From Phallusia mammillata (lineage: Eukaryota; Chordata; Ascidiacea; Phlebobranchia; Ascidiidae): a stretch of DNA of 64,000 nt. Numbering within the stretch: position 1 is the first letter of the stretch; each line of letters begins with the position of its first letter. The position numbers were made by a program, and so were the translations under genes. The stretch spans positions 21,541-85,540 of the forward strand of contig QLIY01000500.1 of the NCBI GenBank assembly GCA_003260075.1. Direction: 5' to 3'. Under the pieces are notes generated by a model. It ran no database searches, had not been told where the DNA came from, and saw only the letters and a list, made by a program, of their open reading frames with translations. Of this stretch, positions 1 to 11,689 are shown piece after piece.

Positions 1-523
1 GATCCGGCCCGCGACGGGATTTTGAGCGGCCCGCAGACAGTTTCAGGTCTTACATGATAATGTGGCCCGCGGCCACAGTCTGCCGCAATTCCCCCTATAT
101 GCTTACTGCGTCAAATTGTAGTTGTAACGGACAGTAACGCTCCCCAATAGTAAAAAAACTTTCCCGCCGTTGTTGCCATTGGACCATAAGTCCATTGTTA
201 CGGCATAACTGCCAACCATGCGTGTGGCCTGCTTTCACGGTTTCCTTTGTTTCAACACATGTAGCCGTGTAGCTAGTTAGTGTTTCAGCAAGTCTGTGGT
301 GTATGCATTAAATTTACTGTGGTGGATAATTTTATATTATATCAGTTAGATTGTTTGGACTGTATTGTATTTGTGATGTTCTTGAATGTATTTGGTTTAG
401 GTGGTCAAAAATCCGTTTTAAATCACTGGATAAATACACGATTAATGTATCGATTCAGAAATCCGGCCAAGTACTTCATTTTGCCATATCAGGCCCGCCG
501 ACTGGAGAAGTTGCCCGCCCCTG
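1..523. mobile_element. Right part of a hAT-type transposon, truncated by the window edge
   Basis: The stretch is rich in GCGGCCCGC-type motifs near its left side and ends at 523 with TTGCCCGCCCCTG. The reverse complement of that end begins CAGGGGCGGGCAA, the usual start of hAT-family terminal repeats in this window. The left end lies outside the window, so a target duplication cannot be tested. An open frame at 280-564 runs through the end of the element and resembles no protein I recognise; I do not call it. Confidence 0.5.
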
Positions 524-674
524 AAATAGATGATTATGGTTATATTGCGTATATTAAACAGTAAATTGACTCCATGTATACTGCTAGATAGCGCCGTGTT
601 ATCAGATGCTAAATAAATCTCTTTTTGGTGGTGGTATACTAACCGTGCACATATAAACACGTTTAGATTTAAAG

Positions 675-1301
675 CAGGGGTGGGGAACCTGCGGCCCGCT
701 TGCCTTTTTAATGCGGCCCCCGTCATAATTTTGTTATAGTACAGTATACAACATAGCATAAAATAAACAATAAAATGTTTATGTACAAATATTTCCTTGA
801 AATGACTTCGACACTTCTGGTAATCTCCCCATTCACATTATGACGCCAAACTTATAAGAATTGCCACACTTTCAACCACTTGCCTTATTTGTGACGTAAC
901 AGTCACTCGATTGCCTCTCCTTGCAGTAACAAATCATTTGCCATGTGGTGTTTTTTTAAATTGAGTTTAGAGCTATTAGCGTGGATCCTTATATTGTTAT
1001 TTTAAATATATTCTTGGAAAAAAGACAGATTGGTATAATGGAGCTAGGTTATTCCAGAAAGAATGGACAAACTCTTATTTTTAGTCGAAATAAGTGATAA
1101 ACCTGTATATATATATACCTTGTTTGTTGCGAACATGTAACAGCAAAGAAAAAATCAAATCTGGAGGATGAAATATAAAACCACTTGTGTGCTTATTAGG
1201 GTATTATAACACGGAATTTGAAAATAAAAATATATTTGGCCCGCCCGAAAATGTTGTGCAATTCATGCGGCCCGCAGTAGTAAGTAGGTTCCCCACCCCT
1301 G
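675..1301. mobile_element. hAT-type MITE, 627 bp, with perfect 8-bp target duplication
   Basis: The element starts CAGGGGTGGGGAACCTGCGG and ends with the inverted form (GGTTCCCCACCCCTG). It is flanked on both sides by ATTTAAAG (667-674 and 1302-1309). Internal GCGGCCCG copies lie close to both ends. It has no coding capacity, so it is a non-autonomous element mobilised in trans by a hAT transposase. Confidence 0.9.
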
Positions 1302-1309
1302 ATTTAAAG

Positions 1310-2043
1310 ACTACTGGTGCACATATTTCTTAATAACGACAATCAGTTTTGTGTTGTCTTATTGACAAATATTTATTTATTTTTACAAGAAAGTACTGTG
1401 AAGGCACAAGAAACTACTGTAGTGTTCGTGAACGGCAACATGCTGATATCATACAACATAGAAAATACTGAACAAGCTTTTTGTCCACCAGGTTGCATAT
1501 TTAGCACATTTGTCCTTCAACTGGTGTAATGCTAAACAAAATACTAGTTGTTTTTATCAAGAACTTGTATTTTTGCTAACGTTTCGCCCACCAGATCAGT
1601 AGGGCTTCATCCGAGCAATGAATGATGTACTGCGAGCAACAAGCGAAAAAGCGCAAGAACAGCGGGATACGATGAAAAATAATTACACAATAACAAAGGA
1701 CATCCTTACACCAGTTGAACGACAAATTTGTTAAATCATACAACATGTTATTCATTAAAAAACATTTAATTTTGTTTTGTGCCATATTGTTGTGGCACAT
1801 ATTTAAAAACTACAAAACTGTTTGAGTTTTATATTTTATTCAAACATTGATTCATTTTTAAAAGAAACGACAACAATGTTTGTATGAAGTAGCGGTCTGA
1901 AATCATCGTTTTACTATTTATTGGAAAGTACGTAATTAAAGTTGTTTTTGTGGCATATTACATAGCCACCTGTGCTTGTTTTTAAGTCAACATGAAGAAA
2001 ATATTTCCCCCAATTGTTGTCTCATTGTGGTAACTTGCCACGT
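1310..2043. other. Intergenic, no gene seen
   Basis: AT-rich sequence with scattered stops in all frames. Small open frames (1317-1529 plus, 1576-1800 minus) show no domain or splice context. Nothing further is supported here. Confidence 0.5.
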
Positions 2044-2170
2044 GTTATAGAATGCAGCATGCCCATTATCACGTATACCTGTTTACCCATGTGTATAAGT
2101 AGTGTGTGTTCATATCGTGGTTGGGATCGAAACTGTTTGCGAAGCAGTTACTTAAAGTTTGATAAGGAAG
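2044..2170 (+). promoter_or_regulatory. Upstream block of gene A, shared with gene B
   Basis: About 125 bases containing GAATGCAGCATGCCCAT, CACGTATACCTGTTTACC and GTGTATAAGTAGTGTGTGTT recur almost unchanged at 7915-8050 in front of gene B, at a similar distance from the TATA box. The conservation exceeds that of the surrounding non-coding sequence, so it is probably either a shared promoter or a recent duplication block. Confidence 0.6.
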
Positions 2171-2209
2171 TGATTATCACCGGCTAGCTCGCTTTTACGA
2201 TGTTGAAGG

Positions 2210-2216
2210 TATAAAG
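2210..2216 (+). promoter_or_regulatory. Candidate TATA box of gene A
   Basis: TATAAAG lies about 310 bases before the ATG at 2520 and just downstream of the block shared with gene B. Position and context support it; the transcription start is inferred. Confidence 0.45.
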
Positions 2217-2519
2217 AGTTCAATTAGGTATAGCCTATATTATTGCCGAGAAAGTTAAGAATATTAAAAAAAATATTTGCTTGTAGCTAACCAAATAATA
2301 ACGTGTGAAAAGAAACGGAATAATGCTGGCTAAGGACATGACTGAGGACAGTATCAAAGATAAACTTTTAAGACCCTTTGCCTTATCGACTTAGAAGTAT
2401 TGACTATAGTTTAAAAAAAATGTAAGAAAAAATAACTGTAGAGCGTTCTTCGTCCTTAGAAATTTGAATTTTTTGCAGACAATTTTAATTGCAAAACTGC
2501 TTTTTACTATCGACATACG

Positions 2520-5500
2520 ATGGCTTGTAACAAAACTGATACTTTGCTCATTTTTCTGACAATTCTTGCACCGTTGGGATATGCTGTGAATAAAGACCAA
2601 TCATTTGTAGTTGGACTTCTTCCTAGACCAGTATACGAAAAGGTAAATTCAATAAAATATTTTGGGAAATGGCCTTTCACAGATTTTGTTTCTTATTTGG
2701 ATCTAGGCAAATGTCACTTGGCCAATTCCCGCACCAGCATTCAATGGCCTTCAAAATCTGAAGGTCACTATTAAAAACTTCGGTGACACAGCTGATGACG
2801 TCGGATTTCACACTTACCTTCCTGACTACGCAGAGATGACGTCGTTTACAATGCACACAGACGGAGTTGCGTACACAGGAAGAAAAACTGATCGCATGGA
2901 AGCGCAGGAGATAATCGACAAAGCGAAAAAGGGCGACCATGTGGTGCAATGCTTTTTCCTAAACGTTTAACAGGTAAATTGAACATTGTGAATCGTGCTT
3001 AAGTTTTTAAATACAACGACCAAGTACTTGTATTAAATACGTTGTTTTTCCAAAACCTGTTTCTGCACAATATATTTTTTGAGTTTGTACTGTTTATTTT
3101 AAAAGGAACCATGGGCATCATAAACGAATTTAGAAAAATTGGTAAAAAAAACATTCTTTGAGGCTTAGCTGAAATAATGGTTTCGACCTTTTAGGGTGGG
3201 TTGGATGCTATCACTAGACATAAAAGTGCGTCATACAGGAACATGGGTGGCCAAAAGCCGTGTAGGTAGTAGCCGGACTGATATTTATTCGAGCCAGGTT
3301 GATATTTGAGTTTAAACAAACATTGTGTTTTGCCACATAACCTTCTTTCGAGTTGTAACTTCATGCGTTTTTAGACCTAAATGACTTGCAACTCCCAACT
3401 GAAAAAAATATCCACATCAAGGGCAACAAAGAAGTCATCTTTAACATCGAGTACAAAGAAACCGTGAAAGACAGGATCGACTCCGGTGTGAAGATACAGA
3501 ACAGAGCTTATGTGCTTCTTGATCTTTATGGTTCCACTGTTAAGAATTTGGTGGGTGAGATATTTTCTCCCAAGTATCCTCAACCCTACCCGAACTCTGC
3601 TGACATCGCTTGGTTGGTTCGTGTGCCTGACGATAAAGTGGTTCAACTCAATATCGTCGATATCGACATCGAGAAATGCTGCGACCGACTCACCATCTAT
3701 GACGGCAACTCTATGACCGATCCAGCAATTGTTATTTTATCTGGTTCTTTGGCCAATCAGAACATGTTGACGTACCAGTCCACCAGCAGTAGTATGATGT
3801 TGCATTTTACTTCTGATTGTTCCGAATCGAATACTGGATTTAGGGTAATAACTTCAGTGGGTGTAACTGGTTATAAATCAGAAAACCCACATGTGGCAAC
3901 AACAACTTCTGGTGTAGTTACTGATGAGTCAACTCCTTATCCAGTAAACAATGGAAACTTTTCTGAATATGGCAAATCTTTGGACCCATTGCCAGGAAAG
4001 TACTACTATCTTTCATCACCAAACTACCCTGGCCAGTATTATAACGATATTTCTTGCTGGTGGTATATATATCTCAGTTACCCACGCTTTTTTGTATCAA
4101 TTGAAGTTCTTGATCTCGATTTAGAAAGCGGCCATGATTATGTGTCAATATCGAATAGAAGTGGTTTGATGGCCAACTTGACTGGTTCAAAGTTTTCAAA
4201 GAAACCAATCAATGCGACTTACTATGTTGATATCCGCTTTCATACAGATTCATCAGTGACGAAAAGAGGTTTTAATTTTCGGTACAAACTTATTCCGTTT
4301 CCAAGATGCAACGGGACTCAACATTTGGATGCTGATTCAAACTATCAAAGCATTACATCGCTGAACTATCCAGGAAGTTACTACGACGCTCTTTATTGCA
4401 CCTGGAGCATTACTTCCGTGTACTCGGATTCTGTGGTGGAAGTTTTCATTGCTGATTATGCCATCGAGCCAAACTACGACTTCTTATTATTCTATGATGG
4501 TCCTTCCCAATATTACGCACAAATTGACTACAAACACCAAACCGGATCATTTATTTACTCAACAACATCAAATATGTTTGTTACTTTTGTTACTGATTAC
4601 AGTAAAACTCATAAAGGGTTTCGAATCATGTATAGGGGAGTACAGAGTTCAAACCAGACTTCTCCCAGTTATAACGATCCGTCTGCCAACAACCCCGATA
4701 TTGCATGCACTTCAGGGCTATATCTCTCTGTCGACCCTTATACCTACAATTATATAACCTCGCCTAACTATCCAAGCTTGTATGACAACAACTCAACCTG
4801 CACATGGTATATTGAGACAAAATATGCTGGATACGGTATTGAGATAGACGTTAACGATGCACGTTTTAACCAATTTGATCGGGTCATTTTTTACTCCGGT
4901 TGGAACACCCCCTACTACTGGGGTTATTTCGATGGGTATAACTCCTTTTATGGCAAACTTTTTATTAATTCCGGACAAGCAAAAGTGACGTTTATCTCCG
5001 ATAAATCTCTCAGAGAAAAGGGATTTTTGTTTCTTGTGAAAGCGGTTCCTCAACTTCCTGCCTGTCCATATGGTGAAACTCTGGACATACATTCTGGTTC
5101 ATCTATTCTTACTTCACCCAACTACCCTTACCCTTACTACAGCAATATGGACTGTAGTTGGACAGTACAAAGCCCCAGCGATCTATACATTATGGTAAAC
5201 ATACTTTACTTCGATTTAAACCAGGCTTATCTTTATGTATACGACGGGCCTACTATTAAATACCCATGGATCGCCAATTTCTATGAAACTTTATATCACA
5301 CTCCGATTTATTCTAGCGGTTCTATAATGTTGTTTAAATTTAAATCATGGAATACCGGAATCGGTTTTAAACTTCAGTACTCAACGATAAATAATCGCAC
5401 AAATGACGAACATGAATCACAGAACAACTGTACTCTGATACACCACCTTTCCAACACCAACGGCACAATTACTTCAAATAATTATCCTGACTATTACCCC

Positions 5501-5758
5501 AACAACATGATTGAATGTTGGATTTTCGGTCTAAAGCACAACGCATTGGAGCTTATATTTAAAGATTTTGACACCGAATATTATTCGGATCGCTTGAAAC
5601 TTTACAACAGCAAGCAAGAAACTGAAGTCTTCTTCGGTTGGGTGCGTCCCAGTTACCCGTATACGTACTATGGGTACAACTTGTGGCTTCAATTCACCAC
5701 TGACAACCAAACTTCGTACAACAAAGGTTTTGAGATCAACTATGTTTTGTTGACATAA
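2520..5758 (+). CDS. Gene A: secreted VIT-like plus six-CUB protein, frame broken after the VIT exon
   Basis: Exon 1 (2520-2642) encodes a signal peptide and ends VYEK at a GT donor. Exon 2 (acceptor 2705-2706, starts 2707) encodes the first part of a VIT-like domain (VGFHTYLPDYAEMTSFTM, then GVAYTGRKTDRMEAQ). Exon 3 starts after the AG at 3373-3374, completes the VIT fold (KEVIFNIEYKETVKDR) and encodes six CUB domains at about 3545-3860, 3990-4290, 4308-4640, 4710-5045, 5065-5385 and 5425-5755. CUB1 lacks the first cysteine pair; the others carry SPNYP-type and CxW motifs. Exon 2 meets an in-frame TAA at 2968 just before its apparent donor (GT at 2974), and its phase (0) does not match exon 3, which needs phase 1 as in paralogue D. 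So either this copy is damaged, or a further exon or isoform bridges the gap. Exon 3 itself is fully open. Confidence 0.75.
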
Positions 5759-6611
5759 ATTCGACCAAAGCACAACCGAATAAGCTTGAAGGTTGTTAAT
5801 TTTGTGCGCAATGTGTTAATTTGAATTGTATGCATTACTGCCAAATTCATTAGCTTTGTCTGTTTTTAAACAATTGTCGCTTTCTTCTCTCAATGAGAGC
5901 AATTACGATTTGTGATCCCAATTTATTTGAGAATTTTTCGTCAGTCATTGTTTATGTCAGAGGTTTTTAACCAGAGGGCTACATTAAGACTTGTGGGGTA
6001 ACTTATTCCCTTTGAGGAATACATCAGTAACAAAAAGTTTCATATATTGCTTAAGAAAGAATGATGATTTATAGGCTTGATTTTGATAATGTTGATTTGG
6101 AACTAGAGTACAACTATGACACGGTTAATTGCATAGCCAACGTTAACGTAGCAGGGATTGATAAGGGAAACAATGCAATGGTGCGAAGCATTTTTAAGAC
6201 CCTTTCTAACAATAGTCACATCTTTCCCAACACAAAAGAAACCAAACTGCTCTTTTCACCAATTAACTGCAATTTATTTTAGCTTTAAAGCAACAATAAT
6301 AAGTTGCTGGTTTTAATTTTTAACTTTAATATTCTTGAAACTCTAATCAGCGTTGCTGCAACACAACAAAAAAAACGATGCAATTTGTCCAGTAAGCGGT
6401 AATCATCGGATGTGACCTTCCTTAAAGGTTGTAAAACAACGTTTGTTTCAAATGAGAAAAAACACTGAAATGTGCTTTCAGTTGTTTTGTGTGTGTAATT
6501 ATACTCTAGAGCGCAAATTTTATTTATCGTTGCTGCATTGCTAAGTTTACAACAAAATACAAAACTCTATCAGTAAAAATTTATTTTCTCCATAATGTAG
6601 CTTCACTTATG
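5759..6611. other. 3' flank of gene A and intergenic
   Basis: The first few hundred bases show weak similarity to the 3' flank of gene B (for example AATTTATTTGAGA at about 5920 and 10185), consistent with 3' UTR or flank carried along in the A/B duplication. The 73-residue open frame at 6061-6282 has no recognisable feature. Confidence 0.4.
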
Positions 6612-6760
6612 CGAAATCTGCTGACATCGCATATTGATTTGTTTGCCCACGATTAAACTTAATATCGTAGATATACTTACCGGGGAATGCTGTGTACCAT
6701 GTATGGCGTTAAGTGTGAACACGTTTGCATTTGTCTGGTAAATTGACCAATCGAAATAAA
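6612..6760 (+). pseudogene. Degenerate CUB1 relic
   Basis: The sequence CTGCTGACATCGC, then TTGTTTGCCCACGA, AATATCGTAGATATA and GAATGCTGTG follows in order the CUB1 coding sequence of gene A at about 3597-3690. A further patch at 6729-6755 (TCTGGTAAATTGACCAATC) continues the alignment to the segment encoding LSGSLANQ. It contains in-frame stops and indels, so it is a dead fragment of a third VIT/CUB copy between A and B. Confidence 0.65.
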
Positions 6761-7914
6761 TAACTGTATATTTATAAACTCAACTTGCATAAGGTTACCA
6801 GACGTATAGATTTTTGGCATAAAATCTGTGTCCGAAATAAATTTTTAGAAACACTCTTAACGTCCAGAATTTTCTAATCTACGATTGTTCTCACAATTAT
6901 TTTTCTGAGCGACTGAAAGGTTTACGTTTGAACTGTTGTCTGTGCTGTTTTTTTAATGCATTGTGCCTACATTCATGCAAAACAACTTATCAATATGAAT
7001 TAAAGGCTAGTTGGTGAAATTAAGGCTATTTTTTACGTCTAGAAAGCTATCAATACGCTGTGAAAAGGACCTGATCCTGTGAAAGTTTTTGTTATGTAAC
7101 TTATTAGGACACGAAATCAGGGAACAGATCAGATGCACAACGAAAGGAAACGGTTTCTACAAAAAGGCATTGCGTTTCATACTCCATTCTAAATAAAAAT
7201 ATGCAACACTAATCTTACCAACCGGAGTGGTAAACGGAAAAAAATAAACAACACGGGTACTCGACTCGAAGTAATTACTGTCACACACCTGAACGTGTAA
7301 TGAAGTATAAGACAACAATACGCTATTATGACGTCAACACACAGTCCTTACCTTTCCCAAAGCTATGTTGGGCGACAGTATACGAAAAATCTACTAACAC
7401 CATTTAGCTAAATGTGCGGCTGATGTAAGTAAGTAGCGCCACAGTAAAGTGCATAATTAAGTCACGCTTTACGCAGGATACAACATACGGACACTGCGTG
7501 AACAAAACGCAACCTGAACAGCTTGGTCAAAAGTTAAGGTTATTGCAGTTGAATCCAAATCTATTATATTCCACTTTTTAAGTAATTAACTTTTAGGAGT
7601 CGTAAATACATATTTACAAATCGACTCACCAATAACCATCGTTTTCACGATAATATACGGCTTTTGAAACAATTAACCGACGTAGTACCGTGCTCCACGG
7701 AAGTTAATAACTTAAAGAACTAAACCATGTTGCGTTATCGCAAAAAACTGGCTGTCAATTGTTATGTCACACAGTGCAATAGATTGCAGAACAAGTTGTA
7801 GTTTACAGGCAAAAAGATGTAACAAGCAAGGTGTTATTGCGAGTTATTATCTTGCAAGACTTTGCACTTGTTTTTCACTTGCCGGCGTCCCCCATTGTTG
7901 TCGGATGTGGTAGC
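6761..7914. other. Intergenic, no gene seen
   Basis: AT-rich, stops in all frames, no tRNA-like or terminal-repeat structure that I could support. Short open frames only. Confidence 0.4.
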
Positions 7915-8120
7915 TTGACACGTGCTACGGAATGCAGCATGCCCATAATCACGTATACCTGTTTACCGATGTGTATAAGTAGTGTGTGTTCACATCGTGG
8001 TTGGGCATCAGACGAAAACTATTTGTCAAGTAGTTACTCAAGGTTTGATAATGAAGTGATTATTGTCGGCCAGTTCTCTTGAAGCTACTGACCGTATTTA
8101 GGGTTAACGCAGGTATAAAA
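7915..8120 (+). promoter_or_regulatory. Upstream block and TATA box of gene B
   Basis: This is the second copy of the block at 2044-2170, followed by TATAAAA at 8114-8120, about 380 bases before the gene B ATG. The open frame at 7831-8082 is an accident of the conserved block. Confidence 0.55.
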
Positions 8121-8500
8121 TTCTACAGCTAACGTCAAGCACATTTAAACATTGTCTGGTGGTTGTGAAAAACTGCGCAAAAATTGTATCGGACCAAAAT
8201 CCGTGTCGAAAAAACGAAATATTATTAGCTACTCAACGGCGAGAACAGTATGTAGTTCCAGGGAAATTCTTGCTCCACGAAAAAGCAAAAAAATTTTTAA
8301 GAATAGGTTTTTAAAATGAGAAATTTACGACTCACCAGAATGAAAGCAGTAAAAGAGAGACCAATTGCTTTCGCCGAGCAAATCTTTACCTAAATTCGAG
8401 CAAACTTAGATAAACAACAAAAATAACTTCAGTATGTTTTGTTTGGAAAATTTGCAGACAATATTTTAATCGGAAAACTGCTTTTTGCTATCAATTGACG

Positions 8501-10021
8501 ATGGCTTGTGTCAAAGTTGTTACTGTACTTATTCTACTGACAACTCTTGCAACGTTGGGAAATGCCAGATGCAACGGGACTCAATATTTGGATGCTGATT
8601 CAAACTATCAAAGTATTACATCGATGAACTATCCAGAGAACTACTACGACGCCCTTTATTGCACCTGGAGCATTACTTCAGTTTATCCGGGTTCTGTGGT
8701 GGAAATTTACATTGCTGATTTTGGCGTTGAGCCAACCTTTGACTTTTTAGTTTTCTATGATGGTCCTTCCCAATATTTTGCTCAAATTGACTACAAACAC
8801 GAATCCGGTTCCTTTATTTACTCAACAACACCAAATATGTTTGTTACGTTTGTTACTGATTATTACATGACTTCCAGAGGATTTCGAATTGTATACAGGG
8901 CTGTACAAAGTTCAAACCAGACTTCTCCCAGTTATAACGACCCATCTGCCAACAACCCCGATATTGCATGCACTTCAGGACTATATCTCTCTGTCGACCC
9001 ATATACATACAGTTATATAACCTCGCCTAACTATCCAAGCCTGTATAACAACAATTCAACCTGCACATGGTATATTGACACGAAATATGCTGGATATGGT
9101 ATTGAGATACAAATTAACGATGCACATTTTAACAACTATGATAGCGTCAGTTTTTACGACGGCTGGAATGCAACCTACTTTTGGAACTATATTGATGGTC
9201 ATAGCCCCTTATATGGCAAAGTATTTCTTCGCTCGGGACAAGCAAAAGTGAAGTTTATCACAGATAAAACTCTCGTAGAAAGAGGATTTTTGTTTCTTGT
9301 GAAAGCCGTTCCACAACTGCCGGCCTGTCCCTTTGGCGAAACTCTTGACATACATTCTGGATCAGCTATTCTTACTTCACCCAACTACCCCTACCCTTAC
9401 TACAGTAATATGGAGTGCAGTTGGATAATACAAAGCCCCGACGACCAATACATTATGCTCAATATAATTTACTTTAACTTGAAAAATGCCAACCTTAATA
9501 TCTATGATGGACCGTCTTTGAGATATCCGAGGATCGCAAGTTTTCAGGAAACTATATATGAGTCTCCGATTTATTCTAGTGGTCCTAAAATGTTGGTCTT
9601 GTTTAACGCATGGAAAACCGGTATTGGTTTTGAACTTCAGTATTCAGCGACAAGCAACCGTACCATTGTGGAATCCGAATTGCAAAACAACTGTACTCTG
9701 ACACATTACCTTTCCAGTGTCAATGGCACAATCACTTCCAATAATTATCCTGACTATTACCCCAACAACATGATCGAATGCTGGATTTTTGATCAAACGT
9801 ATAGTGCAATGAATCTTAAATTTAATGATTTTGACACCGATTATTATTCGGATAGTTTGAAACTTTATAACAGCAAGGAAGTAGTTCAAGTCTTTTTCGG
9901 TAATGCGAATTCTGGTTACTCATATACGTACTATGGGTACAACTTGTGGTTTCAGTTCACCACCGACAGCCAGGCTTCTAACAAAAAAGGCTTTGAGGCA
10001 AATTACATTTTGTTGACATAA
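8501..10021 (+). CDS. Gene B: secreted four-CUB protein
   Basis: I start at ATG 8501 (MACVKVV...), the match of the gene A start, not at the TTG six bases upstream. The single exon gives 506 residues: a signal peptide ending near GNA, then four CUB domains opening at Cys24 (CNGTQYLD), Cys157 (CTSGLYL), Cys276 (CPFGETL) and Cys397 (CTLTHYL). These match CUB3 to CUB6 of gene A closely at both DNA and protein level. VIT, CUB1 and CUB2 are missing, and the signal peptide runs into CUB3 without an intron. That suggests a deletion joined exon 1 to the middle of exon 3 in frame. It is probably extracellular; CUB domains generally bind proteins or carbohydrate, but the ligand is unknown. Confidence 0.85.
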   Translation: MACVKVVTVLILLTTLATLGNARCNGTQYLDADSNYQSITSMNYPENYYDALYCTWSITSVYPGSVVEIYIADFGVEPTFDFLVFYDGPSQYFAQIDYKHESGSFIYSTTPNMFVTFVTDYYMTSRGFRIVYRAVQSSNQTSPSYNDPSANNPDIACTSGLYLSVDPYTYSYITSPNYPSLYNNNSTCTWYIDTKYAGYGIEIQINDAHFNNYDSVSFYDGWNATYFWNYIDGHSPLYGKVFLRSGQAKVKFITDKTLVERGFLFLVKAVPQLPACPFGETLDIHSGSAILTSPNYPYPYYSNMECSWIIQSPDDQYIMLNIIYFNLKNANLNIYDGPSLRYPRIASFQETIYESPIYSSGPKMLVLFNAWKTGIGFELQYSATSNRTIVESELQNNCTLTHYLSSVNGTITSNNYPDYYPNNMIECWIFDQTYSAMNLKFNDFDTDYYSDSLKLYNSKEVVQVFFGNANSGYSYTYYGYNLWFQFTTDSQASNKKGFEANYILLT

Positions 10022-11585
10022 ATTCGGCTAAACAAACAATAATGTGTGAGTTAATTTCCTGTATAAAATGTTTGTTTTAATTGTAGCGTAAGCATCACTG
10101 CCATATTGTTGTAGTCTGTGTTTCGTTGAGAATTTTTGTTGCCACTTTTCTTTACATAAAGTGTGTAATTACGATGTGTAATCGAAATTTATTTGAGATG
10201 TTTTGATCATTTATCTTAGCGGTTTTATTCAGTTTCAAATTTAACCAAAAAGGGTAAATTTAAATTGTTTTAATGTAAACATCGATAAGTGAAAGATTCA
10301 CATTTATTTGGGAGAATAAATTCGATTTACCCCATTTGATTTACATTGTTGTCACAATGTCACACGTGCCCGTTAAACCATACTGTTGAAAAGCTCACTA
10401 ACCAAAAACTTTGTTTTGCGACGGTTTTGCGCGATGGTTTTATCAACAAAACGTTGTAAACTTTTTTTCCCTTTAACAAGCTGCCGAAACAGAAATGGTT
10501 GAATTTTTTTACTGTTGTTATGTGATTATCGCTATCGACAAAATCACTGCATCGATAATAAAAAGTCGATTAATCTCACCGCCTTGTTTGCTGAGGCTCT
10601 TTACTCATAAAACACCGTGAGAAGGTGATGTGTAGTGTTAATATTTGTAAGACGGCTACATCGCGACAATAAAGTTTAAGCTGATTTATCTGCAAAGTTA
10701 TGTTCCTGAGTAAGATGGTGCAAACTACGCTGAAATAGCGCCTTTGTTCGCGCATTTATAAATTCATTAACTGGGTTTACAAATGCTCGAAAGGAATTCG
10801 CATACAACGTATGGGTCAATCTCGGTTTGTAAGCAAGACCCCAAAGCCAACGTCAAATAACTATGAAACCCCATATTGATGCGTATAATGCGGTTTAATC
10901 ATATTTACTCTTGTTTGATTATGGTCGAACGATAACACAATGGTCCGGTTTGCAAAAGTTGACTATACGTTTTGATAACGAATTCTGAAAGAAAACGTTA
11001 AACCGAAAAGTTAACAAGGAAAATAATTGGGTAACTTTTTGTTTTAAAAGTAATGCCAAATTAAAATGATCAGCCCAATTAAAAACACAGACTGATTCAT
11101 GACAAAATACTCGGTTGTGTATAGCTGGTGGTGGACATGTTTACAAACGGTATGAAGGATGCGTGGTTCGATACGATTTCTGCACGTGTACATGATCAAT
11201 CCCATGCTTGGAAAATATTTTGGCGCCAAATTTATTACCGGAACAGCCGATTTTTTACGAGAAAGGGTCGCAGTAGATAAAGCTCTGGATGTTGACTCTG
11301 TACGACTTAACGACGTTTTGACAAACACGACCCACATGAACTTTTTGCAAACAACGGCTTCTGCAAAACAATGTCGTACAAGGTACAAGATATCATCGAT
11401 CATGGGGTACGTGGGGTAAACGAAAGTGATGTTTTGCTTTTTGCGACAATTTTTCAATAATTTTACATGGTGTTTAGGGGGTGGTAACATCTTTTTAAAT
11501 TTAGGGATTTTGTTTAACATGTATACTTTTTTGCAGACAAATAAAGTTTTATAGAAAGCTTTTGCGTGAAGTCACAAGTCGCCCA
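10022..11585. other. Intergenic
   Basis: The first 250 bases resemble the 3' flank of gene A. A 158-codon open frame at 11044-11520 (minus) overlaps an 86-codon frame on plus; neither shows a signal, domain or splice context, so I leave both out. Confidence 0.4.
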
Positions 11586-11589
11586 AAAC

Positions 11590-11689
11590 CTTAATCCAAA
11601 CTATGGCTGGCCATACGCAATACAATTTGGAACAACAGCCGCGGGCCACGTGAAATGCCGCCACGGGCCGCACTCTGGACCCCCCCCTG
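11590..11689. mobile_element. hAT-like terminal fragment
   Basis: GC-rich tail with GCGGGCCACG and CGGGCCGCACTCTGG motifs ending ACCCCCCCCTG at 11689. Its reverse complement begins CAGGGGGGGGTCC and reads on to GTGCGGCCCG, like other hAT ends here. No matching left end or target duplication is evident. Confidence 0.4.

Noticed and set aside
280-564. 94-codon open frame at the left edge
   Set aside because: Runs through the end of a hAT-type element, no domain, no splice context.
8495-8500. Gene B start two codons upstream
   Set aside because: That start is TTG; the ATG at 8501 matches the paralogues.
11044-11520. 158-codon minus-strand open frame
   Set aside because: Overlapped by a plus-strand frame, no signal peptide or domain, unlike the neighbouring CUB genes; could be chance.
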